Source: Rhodospirillales bacterium
Lineage (GTDB): Bacteria > Pseudomonadota > Alphaproteobacteria > Acetobacterales > Acetobacteraceae
Length of the DNA: 7,320 nt
Direction: 5' to 3'
NCBI GenBank assembly: GCA_025352915.1
Contig: JANXSA010000091.1
Coordinates: 1-7,320, forward strand
A program made the position numbers and the translations under genes. Positions 1 through 7,320 of this stretch are shown piece by piece (position 1 is the first letter of the stretch; each line of letters opens with the position of its first letter). The notes below the pieces were generated by a model that did no database searches, was not told the DNA's origin, and was given only the letters and a program-made list of their open reading frames with translations.

Positions 1-1
1 G

Positions 2-45
2 TCCAGGGGCTTGGCCCCTGGCGGGTCCAGGGCGGAGCTCTGGCC
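2..45. repeat. GC-rich double-hairpin intergenic repeat
   Basis: Two adjacent hairpins are visible. The first has a perfect 8-bp stem, CCAGGGGC (3-10) and GCCCCTGG (14-21), with a TTG loop. The second pairs CCAGGGC (27-33) with GCTCTGG (37-43) around a GGA loop, with one G-U pair. The two left arms share CCAGGG, so the element looks like two copies of one unit. Very similar CCAGGGGC...GCCCCTGG elements are, from memory, dispersed between genes in many Acetobacteraceae and related alphaproteobacteria. It lies downstream of the small minus-strand gene and could fold in the 3' end of its transcript. The copy may extend beyond the left edge. No second copy was seen in the window. Confidence 0.7.
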
Positions 46-60
46 TAAAAATCGACACCT

Positions 61-85
61 GGCCAAAACCGAGCGGAGTTTTGCC
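61..85. other. AT-containing bulged hairpin downstream of the small secreted-protein gene
   Basis: GGCCAAAAC (61-69) pairs with GTTTTGCC (78-85) through eight base pairs with one bulged C; the loop is 70-77. It lies about 40 bp past the stop of the minus-strand gene. Read on the minus strand, a run of five T residues follows only after a further gap, so it is not a canonical intrinsic terminator. Together with the GC hairpins at 2-45 it may still stabilise or end that transcript. Confidence 0.25.
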
Positions 86-123
86 GCGGTTAATATTGCC
101 CGCTAACGGCGACCGTATGATCC

Positions 124-450
124 TTAATCAAAGAATGCCGACAAATCACGCTTAACCCGTGTGCAGAAAGACCTGCGTCCTTCCTCCGTATTGGTCAACC
201 TGTTAATGCGCTCGAAGTTGGTCTTTATCTGAGGCCAGTGTCTGCCACCTTCCTCCACTTGGCGCGGGTCACCTATATTCGCCCTAATGGCGATTTCCAC
301 CATTTTATTGTTGGCAACGAAACTACAAAGGCTCTGAGCTGCCGCGATCGAGGCGATGTTCTCAAGGGTGTTGCTGTCGGCATGCGCTGAACCAACCTGA
401 GGCCCGACGAGGATGACGATAGAGCCGAGGATGGCACTCAGATGTTTCAC
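124..450 (-). CDS. Small secreted two-cysteine protein of unknown function
   Basis: I do not recognise a family. From the GTG at 450-448 the product is 108 residues and begins with a textbook Sec signal peptide: MKH, a hydrophobic core around residues 6-20, and a likely cleavage after SAHA (residue 24). The mature part of about 84 residues looks helical and polar, with exactly two cysteines (C42 and C96) that could form one periplasmic disulfide. A TTG at 480-478 would add ten residues, but it has no ribosome binding site; the GTG has GGGA eight bases upstream and gives the more typical signal peptide. The stop is TAA at 126-124. The gene is visibly less GC-rich than all its neighbours, which may mean a different origin. 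It is divergent from the secretion genes and has no evident functional link to them. Confidence 0.65.
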   Translation of the reverse strand: MKHLSAILGSIVILVGPQVGSAHADSNTLENIASIAAAQSLCSFVANNKMVEIAIRANIGDPRQVEEGGRHWPQIKTNFERINRLTNTEEGRRSFCTRVKRDLSAFFD

Positions 451-527
451 TCGACGTTTCCCACATTGAACTAATTTCAAGCCAGATGCGCTGCGCGGCG
501 CGCGGCAGCCGCAAGTTTCAGTGTGCT

Positions 528-555
528 ACTGTAGGCAGACTGCCCGGTGGGTCAA
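528..555 (-). promoter_or_regulatory. Putative sigma-70-type promoter of the small secreted-protein gene
   Basis: On the minus strand TTGACC (555-550) resembles a -35 box with 5 of 6 matches. TACAGT (533-528) resembles a -10 box with 4 of 6 matches. The spacer is 16 bp. Transcription would begin near 521, leaving a leader of roughly 70 bases to the GTG start. It is the only well-spaced pair I found in this stretch. It is a pattern match only, and alphaproteobacterial promoters often depart from this consensus. Confidence 0.35.
534..544. promoter_or_regulatory. Short palindrome in the promoter spacer, possible operator
   Basis: GGCAG-A-CTGCC is a perfect inverted repeat with 5-bp arms around one central base. 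It sits exactly between the putative -10 and -35 boxes of the minus-strand promoter, where a repressor would block polymerase. The arms are short enough to occur by chance in GC-rich DNA. Confidence 0.2.
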
Positions 556-643
556 GACGACTGTTACGTCGGAAGGGGAAGCCGTATCGCGAACCTTCGG
601 CGTTCGCATGTCAGAGAATCAGCTTACGGGTCCGGCGCCTTTT

Positions 644-657
644 TTTGCATTTTGCAT
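644..657. repeat. Tandem TTTGCAT x2
   Basis: Two perfect back-to-back 7-bp copies, TTTGCAT at 644-650 and 651-657, lie about 85 bp upstream of the transporter start in an AT-rich patch of otherwise GC-rich DNA. This could be part of a promoter or a regulator site with a 7-bp repeat. It could also be chance. Confidence 0.3.
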
Positions 658-741
658 GGCGATCGTTGCCGAAGTCCGGGCGCGTGGTCATTGCGCACGA
701 CGCTTCATCCTTTGCTAACCAAGCCAGCCGAGACTATCGGC

Positions 742-2891
<2,150 letters not shown>

Positions 2892-2895
<4 letters not shown>

Positions 2896-4244
2896 ACGCC
2901 GCCGCCCTGCCCTGGCTGCGCCGTCGCGTGGCGGCAGCACCGCGCACTGATCCGGCCATTCTCGCTTTCCAGGACGATCTCGATGCGTTGGTGGCCGAGC
3001 AGCCGCCGCTGCTGCTGCGGCTGTGGCCAGCATTGGGCGCGGGGCTGCTTGCCGCCCTGATCGCACTCGCCGCCATCGCGCGGGTCGATATTGTCGTGAC
3101 CGCCAGCGGCCGGCTGGTGCCGGAAACCCCGCCGGTGGTGCTCGCCCCGATCGACCGCGCGGTGCTGCGCGAATTGCTGGTCCGGCCCGGCGAGCGCGTG
3201 CGCGCTGGCCAGGTGATGGCGCTCCTTGACTCGACCTTCACCGGCGCGGACCGCGATGCCCTGATGGCGCAGCGCCGCAGCATCGTCGCCCTGCGCGATC
3301 GCCTGGAGGCCGAGCTGGCAAGCCGGCCGCTGCTGGCCGCCTCCGATGGCGAAGCGGTGTTGCAGGGCGAACTGCACGCCCAGCGTGGCGCGGTGCATGC
3401 CGCGCGGATTGCCGCCCATGATGCCGAACTCGCCGCCCTGCGCGCCGCCCACGACGCCGAGTTTCGCGCTGGCAGCGGCATTGCCGAACAGCTCGCCATC
3501 GCCGCCGAGGTCGAGGTGATGCGCGCGCGCCTGGTCGAATCCCAGGTCGGATCGCGCCTCGCCCTGCTAGCGGCCCGGAATGCACGGCTGGACGCCGACA
3601 AGGAACAACAACGCCACGCCAGCCGCCTGGACGAACTGCGCCTGCGCCTGGCCGGCCGCGGCGCCGAGCGCGACGCCTATCTGCGCGACTGGCAGCGCCA
3701 GGTGGCGGAAGAACTGGCCCGGCTGCGCCCCGAGCTGGCGCGCGTCGATGAACAGCTTGCCAAGGCCCGCCGGCTGGACGCCCTGACCGAATTGCGCGCG
3801 CCGCGCGATGCCGTGGTGCTGGAAACCGCCCGCCGCGCCCCGGGCTCGCTGGTCCGCGAGGGCGAGGCGCTGGTGGTGCTGATCCCCGAAGATGTGCCGC
3901 TGACCGCCGAGATCACCTTGCGCTCGGCCGATACCGGCCGGCTGCAACCGGGCGACCCCGCGCGCCTGAAAATCGATGCCTTTCCCTGGCGGCGCCACGG
4001 CGCGTTGGCCGGCACACTGCGTACGGTCAGCCAGGAATCCTATCCCGACCAAGCCGCCGGCACGGCCCTGCATCGCGCCGCCATCACCATTCCCGCGCCA
4101 TCGCTGATCCATCTGCCACCCGGCACGGTCCTGTTGCCCGGCATGACGTTGTCGGCCGACATCAAGGTCGGAACCCGCAGCGTCCTGGACTTCTTCCTCG
4201 ATCCCCTGTTGCGCGGCCTGGACGAAAGCCTGCGCGAACCCTGA
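2892..4244 (+). CDS. hlyD: HlyD-type type I secretion periplasmic adaptor (membrane fusion protein)
   Basis: This subunit bridges the HlyB transporter to the outer-membrane channel across the periplasm. From the GTG at 2892, which overlaps the transporter stop (GTGA), the product is 450 residues (E. coli HlyD has 478). Order: a short cytoplasmic segment, one membrane helix (about 44-64), the first lipoyl half (about 67-112, including RPGERVRAGQ), a long Ala/Arg/Glu/Leu-rich coiled coil (about 120-295), the second lipoyl half opening with LRAP (301-304), then a beta-barrel region. The C-terminus GTRSVLDFFLDPL followed by DESLRE closely resembles the HlyD family ending. A GTG at 2865 would add nine residues inside the transporter gene; the overlapping start is preferred because it suits translational coupling. 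There is no TolC-type gene in the window, so the outer-membrane partner must be elsewhere. Confidence 0.94.
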
Positions 4245-4249
4245 AGGAT
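4245..4249 (+). promoter_or_regulatory. Ribosome binding site of the methyltransferase gene
   Basis: AAGGA begins directly after the adaptor gene's stop codon, with a 7-base spacer to the ATG at 4257. It fixes this start, and the 12-bp gap supports cotranscription with the secretion genes. Confidence 0.7.
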
Positions 4250-4256
4250 AACCGCC

Positions 4257-4859
4257 ATGACCGACGCCATGATGCTCGCCGACCGCCCCGTCGAAACCGA
4301 GATCGCCGTGCGCACCGTGCTGCATGTCGGCTGCGGTGCCGCCAATCCCGCCAAGATCCCGCCCGCCTTCTTCCCCCATGCAGAATGGCAGGAGCTGCGG
4401 CTGGATATTGACCCGGACGTGGCGCCCGACATCCAGGCCAGCATCACCGACATGCCGATGGTCGGCAACGCCACCGTGGATGCGGTGTGGTCATCGCACA
4501 ACCTGGAGCACCTGGCGCCGCACGAGGTAGCGATCGCACTGGCCGAGTTCTTCCGCGTGTTGCGGCCCGGCGGCTTCCTGCTGGCCACCGTGCCGGACCT
4601 GCAACAGGTGGCGAGCCTGGTGGCCGAGGACAAGTTGGAAGATGCCGCCTACATCTCGGCCATGGGACCGATCGCGCCGCTCGACATGCTGTACGGGTTG
4701 CGCCAGGCGTTGGCAGGCGGCAACCACTTCATGGCGCATCGCACCGGCTACACCGCCACCACGCTGGAGGCCGCCTGCACCCGCGCCGGTTTTGCCCCGG
4801 TGCGGGTGATCCGCGATGGCCACTTCGCGCTCTGGGCGACGGCGGTTCGCCCAGCCTGA
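4257..4859 (+). CDS. Class I SAM-dependent methyltransferase, substrate unknown
   Basis: The product is 200 residues, a minimal Rossmann-fold methyltransferase. Motif I is VLHVGCGAAN (21-30), which binds S-adenosylmethionine. An acidic residue in LDIDPD (D50) would hold the ribose. SITDMP (62-67) and DAVWSSHNLEHL (75-86) form the adenine side and post-II region, and VLRPGG (101-106) is the typical strand-5 approach. I know the type from alphaproteobacterial sugar- or protein-modification loci, but the sequence does not reveal the acceptor. It follows the adaptor gene by 12 bp with its own good ribosome site, so it is probably the third gene of the secretion operon. It faces the glycosyltransferase gene across 15 bp. 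It could methylate a glycan or the secreted protein, or be unrelated to secretion. Fold confidence is high; role confidence is low. Confidence 0.88.
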   Translation: MTDAMMLADRPVETEIAVRTVLHVGCGAANPAKIPPAFFPHAEWQELRLDIDPDVAPDIQASITDMPMVGNATVDAVWSSHNLEHLAPHEVAIALAEFFRVLRPGGFLLATVPDLQQVASLVAEDKLEDAAYISAMGPIAPLDMLYGLRQALAGGNHFMAHRTGYTATTLEAACTRAGFAPVRVIRDGHFALWATAVRPA

Positions 4860-4874
4860 CGAGGGCGGCCCGGC
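4860..4874. other. Very short convergent gap
   Basis: Only 15 bp separate the stop codons of the methyltransferase (plus) and the glycosyltransferase (minus). I see no hairpin with a T-run here, so the two transcripts probably overlap at their 3' ends, or end by a Rho-type mechanism inside the opposing gene. Confidence 0.5.
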
Positions 4875-6746
4875 CTAGTCCTGCGGCGGCGCGAGGCGGA
4901 TCCGGCGATACGCCGCCTCCAACCGCCGGGTGAAGCCTTCCGTGTCGCCCAAGCTGCGCGCCCAGGCATCGCCGGCCAGATGCAAACGTAGCGCCTGCAT
5001 CGCCGCAGCGTCGCGTGACAACGCCACCGCCTTGGCCACGTAATCCTCCAGATCCCCCGCAATCAGCTCCGGCAGACCGATCGCCGTCAACAAACTGGCA
5101 GCCATCCGTGCCGCAAACGCCCGCCCGGCCAGCGTCAGCAGCGGCAACCCCACCCGCAGCGCGTCAGACGCAATGGTGCCGGCGTTGTACGGCGTCGTAT
5201 CCAAGAACAAATCACCCAGCGCCATGCGGGCGCGATAATGCGCGGGATCAACCCGTGGCGCGAAAATCAGCCGCTCCGGCGCCAATCCCGCCGCTTCCCA
5301 ACGCACCGCGAGGTTGCCCCGGCTCGCCTCGCCGTCATCCACCAGCCACAGCACGCTGCCCGGCACACCGGCGACAATACGCACCCAGGCCGCAAACATC
5401 TCCGGCGTGATCTTGTAGTGGTGCGAGAAGCAGCAGAATACAAAGCCATCGTCCGGCAGCCCCTCGGCCGCCCGGCTAACCGCCGGCAGGTCGATCGGGC
5501 GGCTGTCATTGGCCTGGTAGCACCCCTCCAACGCCAGCGGCGCCGGCGCATACAGCGACGCCGATTCCGGCGGGATGGCGACGGAGTCACAGATCAGCCA
5601 ATCCAACTCCGGCAGCGGCACCGACCCGATATAGCCGAGGTAAGTCGCCTGCACCGGCGCCGGCTTCCAACGCAGCACACCCATGCGGGCGCCACGGGTC
5701 AACCCGTTGAGATCGATCAGGATGTCGATCTCGTCCGCCCGGATCCGCCGCGCCGCCGTCTCGTCGTCCATGGCACCGATCAGCACGTGGTGGTCAAATG
5801 CCGCGACAACGCGGGCGCGCAACTCACTGCCGTCCTCGGGCGAAGCGCAATAGCCGAACACCTCGAATGCATCGCGATCGTGCCGCTCCAGCACTTCGGC
5901 GATCAGGAAGCTCATCGCATGACGGCAAAAGTCGGATGACAGATAGCCGATCCGTAGCCGCTCATGGCGATACCCCTGCATCGGCGCCAGGCGGGCCGCC
6001 GCCGCGGGCACTTTGCGCGCGATCCAGGCGGATGCCACCTCGCCCTGCATTACCGGATCATCGAACAACGCCAACGCCCCCAACGGCCCGGCATGACGCC
6101 GCAACGCCGCCTCCGGCACCGCGCAATCCGCACCATCGATCACCGGCCAGACCGCCATGCGCTGGCGCAGATGCACCCAATGCTGGATCACGTCGGGCTG
6201 CTCGGGGTTGATGCGCAGTGAGGCGCGCAATTCGGCCGCGGCCTGTGCCAGCTTGCCGTCATCCTCGAGCATCCGGCCGAGATGCATGTGCAACACCCGC
6301 CGCGTGCCTTCGTCCGGCAGCGCCCGGCGCCAGGTCGCCAGCGCCTCGTCACGCTTGCCCTGCGCCTCCAGCGCCAATCCGAGATTGACCGCGGCCTCAT
6401 GCAAGTCGGGCTTCAGCGCCAGGGCATTGCCATACGCTATTACCGCCTGTGCACCGTCACCTTTCTGCAGCAAGGCAACGCCCAGATTGAACCAGACGGC
6501 ATAGGCATCGGCCGCCCCTGGGTTCGCGCCAAGCCATAGCTGCGCCAGCGCACCGCGATCGCCGTCGCCAACCTCCGCGAATAACGCGAGAATCCGCAAC
6601 GACGATAGCGCCCCCACCGTGCGAGCAAGCCGTGGCATGGCTTCGGGCGGGGTCGAACCCAGCCCTCCGGCCGCCCTCATGCGCGCCGCCAGCCAGGCCT
6701 CGTCGCCAGGCAACGGCAGGGGAACGGGAAACACCGCGATGTTCAT
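4875..6746 (-). CDS. TPR-containing SPINDLY/OGT-like glycosyltransferase (GT41-like)
   Basis: The family transfers a sugar, typically GlcNAc from UDP-GlcNAc, to Ser/Thr of proteins. The product is 623 residues. The N-terminus holds about three TPR units (about 81-114, 115-147, 148-182), fewer than eukaryotic OGT. The catalytic half starts near 263. IGYLSSDFCRH (266-276) matches OGT's VGYVSSDFGNH with the active-site His (H276). DLNGLTRGAR (345-354) matches NMNGYTKGAR. HHYKITP (442-448) carries the UDP-binding Lys (K445). LDTTPYNAGTIASDAL (515-530) matches the nucleotide-binding loop. OGT's large insert between the catalytic lobes is absent, as in bacterial homologues. Oddities: the loop reads NAGTIASD where I expect NAGTTASD in bacterial members, and RVG follows where WAG is usual. 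The ATG has a strong AAGGAG site; the stop is TAG. It is divergent from the octad-repeat gene and shares its 236-bp upstream region. There is no signal peptide, so it is cytoplasmic. Acceptor and donor are unproven. Confidence 0.92.
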   Translation of the reverse strand: MNIAVFPVPLPLPGDEAWLAARMRAAGGLGSTPPEAMPRLARTVGALSSLRILALFAEVGDGDRGALAQLWLGANPGAADAYAVWFNLGVALLQKGDGAQAVIAYGNALALKPDLHEAAVNLGLALEAQGKRDEALATWRRALPDEGTRRVLHMHLGRMLEDDGKLAQAAAELRASLRINPEQPDVIQHWVHLRQRMAVWPVIDGADCAVPEAALRRHAGPLGALALFDDPVMQGEVASAWIARKVPAAAARLAPMQGYRHERLRIGYLSSDFCRHAMSFLIAEVLERHDRDAFEVFGYCASPEDGSELRARVVAAFDHHVLIGAMDDETAARRIRADEIDILIDLNGLTRGARMGVLRWKPAPVQATYLGYIGSVPLPELDWLICDSVAIPPESASLYAPAPLALEGCYQANDSRPIDLPAVSRAAEGLPDDGFVFCCFSHHYKITPEMFAAWVRIVAGVPGSVLWLVDDGEASRGNLAVRWEAAGLAPERLIFAPRVDPAHYRARMALGDLFLDTTPYNAGTIASDALRVGLPLLTLAGRAFAARMAASLLTAIGLPELIAGDLEDYVAKAVALSRDAAAMQALRLHLAGDAWARSLGDTEGFTRRLEAAYRRIRLAPPQD

Positions 6747-6753
6747 TGAGCGA

Positions 6754-6759
6754 CTCCTT
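6754..6759 (-). promoter_or_regulatory. Ribosome binding site of the glycosyltransferase gene
   Basis: On the minus strand AAGGAG (6759-6754) precedes the ATG at 6746 by seven bases. This near-perfect site confirms the start and suggests efficient translation, stronger than for the transporter gene. Confidence 0.75.
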
Positions 6760-6911
6760 CAGCTCGGACGCCCCGATTTTCCTGCCAAAAGGTAAACAAT
6801 CGGTTTGGCCCGCCCAAAACCTCACCGCTCAAAAAAATCGCGCGCCGTTAAGCGGGCGGTAAGCCGCAGCCGCCACGATGCGATCTCATCCGGGAAACAG
6901 AAGGTTCCCCG

Positions 6912-6940
6912 TTTTCATTGCCTCGTCGCGGCGCCACAAT
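6912..6940 (+). promoter_or_regulatory. Weak candidate promoter of the octad-repeat gene
   Basis: TTTTCA (6912-6917) and CACAAT (6935-6940) each match the sigma-70 boxes at 4 of 6 positions, with a 17-bp spacer, 42 bp before the ATG. The candidate -10 box lies inside the inverted repeat at 6929-6948. The match is poor and could be chance. Confidence 0.2.
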
Positions 6941-6948
6941 GGGCGCCG
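6929..6948. promoter_or_regulatory. Inverted repeat upstream of the octad-repeat gene
   Basis: CGGCGCC (6929-6935) and GGCGCCG (6942-6948) are perfect complements around the 6-base ACAATG. The site is 34 bp before the ATG. It could be an operator for a dimeric regulator or a leader hairpin. GGCGCC is self-complementary, and a further GGCGCC-like sequence follows (6949-6954), which raises the chance of coincidence in GC-rich DNA. Confidence 0.3.
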
Positions 6949-6972
6949 GGGCGCCTGGATACCTTCTGACCC

Positions 6973-6976
6973 GGAG
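6973..6976 (+). promoter_or_regulatory. Ribosome binding site of the octad-repeat gene
   Basis: GGAG stands six bases before the ATG at 6983. It supports the reading of this edge-truncated frame as a real gene. Confidence 0.65.
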
Positions 6977-6982
6977 CTCCCC

Positions 6983-7320
6983 ATGTCGATCATCCCGATT
7001 CTGACAACCGACCAGATCCAGGCGCTGACCACCGCGACGCTGGCCGCCTTGACCACCGACGATATCCGCGCCTTCACCACCGCCCAGATGGTGGCACTGA
7101 CATCCGCGCAGGTCCCGTCCTTCACCACCGCCCAGCTCCCGTCCTTCACCACCGCCCAGCTCGCCGCGATGGAAACCGCCGATGTCGCAGCACTGACCAC
7201 AACCCAGCTGCGCGCCCTCGCCTCAACCCAGGTCCCCGGCCTCACCACCGCGCAAGTCGCCAACCTCACCACGAGCCAGATCGCCGGCCTCGCCTCAACC
7301 CAAATCGTCGGCCTCTCCAC
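6983..7320 (+). CDS. Octapeptide-repeat protein, Thr-rich, 3' end beyond the window; candidate type I secretion substrate
   Basis: The frame opens with ATG at 6983 and has no stop before the edge: 112 whole codons and two bases. After the leader MSIIPI, every residue falls in an eight-residue tandem repeat, about [L/F]-T-T-x-[Q/D]-[I/V/L]-x-[A/G/S]: 13 full copies (residues 7-110) and a cut fourteenth. Ser/Thr make up 30 of those 104 residues. There is no Cys or Lys, and few charges. There is no N-terminal signal peptide, as expected for type I substrates, whose signal is C-terminal. Hydrophobic residues at positions 1 and 6 of each octad would give a regular fold, either short capped helices (T-x-x-Q resembles a capping box) or a solenoid; the sequence does not decide. 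No RTX nonapeptides are visible. Proximity to HlyB/HlyD and the divergent GT41-like gene suggests a long surface protein, possibly glycosylated on Thr. I cannot name the family with certainty. Confidence 0.85.
   Translation, partial: MSIIPILTTDQIQALTTATLAALTTDDIRAFTTAQMVALTSAQVPSFTTAQLPSFTTAQLAAMETADVAALTTTQLRALASTQVPGLTTAQVANLTTSQIAGLASTQIVGLS
7001..7312 (+). repeat. Thirteen in-frame 24-bp tandem repeats encoding octapeptides
   Basis: Units start every 24 bp from 7001; a fourteenth begins at 7313 and is cut by the edge. The most regular units read LTTAQVAN, LTTSQIAG, FTTAQLAA. The most divergent is METADVAA (7169-7192). Two adjacent 24-bp blocks, 7115-7138 and 7139-7162, are identical in DNA, which indicates recent duplication by slippage or recombination. 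LASTQVPG (7217-7240) and LASTQIVG (7289-7312) are three units apart, hinting at a 72-bp higher-order period. The copy number probably varies between strains. Confidence 0.93.

Larger units (their letters stand above)
451..741. other. Divergent intergenic region between the small secreted protein and the secretion operon
   Basis: This gap holds the putative minus-strand promoter (528-555) and a tandem TTTGCAT repeat (644-657) just after a run of T residues. Open frames on the plus strand exist here (from 486, 521 and 547), but their translations are Arg- and Cys-rich and resemble nothing. The frame from 547 is merely an upstream extension of the transporter frame. I see no convincing sigma-70 promoter for the secretion genes; it should lie between about 640 and 740. 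No RNA gene is visible. Confidence 0.5.
6747..6982. other. Shared divergent control region of the glycosyltransferase and octad-repeat genes
   Basis: This 236-bp stretch separates two divergent starts and must hold both promoters. It includes an AT-rich patch (6776-6838) with an imperfect hairpin, TTTGG (6804-6808) against CCAAA (6814-6818). It also includes the similar segments GTTAAGC and GGTAAGC around 6847-6864, and a 7-bp inverted repeat at 6929-6948. No convincing promoter was found for the minus-strand gene. No RNA gene is visible. Confidence 0.5.

Noticed and set aside
625..647. Intrinsic terminator suggested by GGCGCC followed by a run of T
   Set aside because: GGCGCC alone cannot form a stem with a loop, no longer inverted repeat precedes the T-run, and no plus-strand gene ends here.
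547..741. N-terminal extension of the HlyB transporter from the GTG at 547
   Set aside because: The 65 extra residues are Arg- and Cys-rich and match nothing in HlyB. The GTG at 742 gives the family's usual length and N-terminus.
5238..5939. Plus-strand open frame of 233 codons inside the glycosyltransferase gene
   Set aside because: An Arg/His/Pro-rich product antisense to the conserved GT41-like catalytic region.
7001..7312. CRISPR array suggested by regular 24-bp periodicity
   Set aside because: The repeats are contiguous, in frame and degenerate at the codon level, with no spacers; they are coding.
6886..7320. Minus-strand open frame of 144 codons opposite the octad repeat
   Set aside because: A tandem repeat with a unit divisible by three that lacks a stop on the opposite strand stays open throughout. 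The Val/Ala/Trp-rich translation is the reverse image of the octads, and the plus frame has the ribosome site.

Overview
The window is high-GC DNA with long, gene-dense coding regions, GTG starts and a GC-hairpin repeat at its left edge. This suits an alphaproteobacterium, probably of the Rhodospirillales/Acetobacteraceae. That placement rests on style and general protein resemblance; no marker gene is present.

Layout. Positions 1-45 hold a double GC-rich hairpin of the dispersed intergenic type. Positions 124-450 (minus) encode a small secreted two-cysteine protein of unknown function, visibly less GC-rich than the rest, with a plausible promoter at 528-555. After an intergenic stretch of about 290 bp come three tightly packed plus-strand genes: a HlyB-type type I secretion ABC transporter with a degenerate C39 domain (742-2895), a HlyD-type membrane fusion protein overlapping it by 4 bp (2892-4244), and a small class I SAM-dependent methyltransferase 12 bp further on (4257-4859). 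Only 15 bp beyond, and converging, is a TPR-containing SPINDLY/OGT-like (GT41) glycosyltransferase (4875-6746, minus). It is transcribed divergently from a gene that starts at 6983 and runs off the right edge. That last gene has no stop in the window. All of the visible protein after residue 6 is a tandem Thr-rich octapeptide repeat, roughly [L/F]-T-T-x-[Q/D]-[I/V/L]-x-[A/G/S], with 13 complete copies and a fourteenth cut by the edge.

How they may work together. HlyB and HlyD form the inner-membrane part of a type I secretion system; the outer-membrane TolC-type partner is not in the window. The truncated repeat protein has no N-terminal signal peptide and is the natural candidate for a long secreted surface protein or adhesin. 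Nearly every octad carries adjacent Thr/Ser residues, and the divergent neighbour is a GT41-like enzyme that in other systems glycosylates proteins on Ser/Thr (OGT, SPINDLY) or, in HMW1C, glycosylates an adhesin before export. The hypothesis offered here is a cassette for a glycosylated, perhaps also methylated, octad-repeat protein exported by type I secretion. The genes and repeats are read directly from the sequence; the link between them is inference from neighbourhood.
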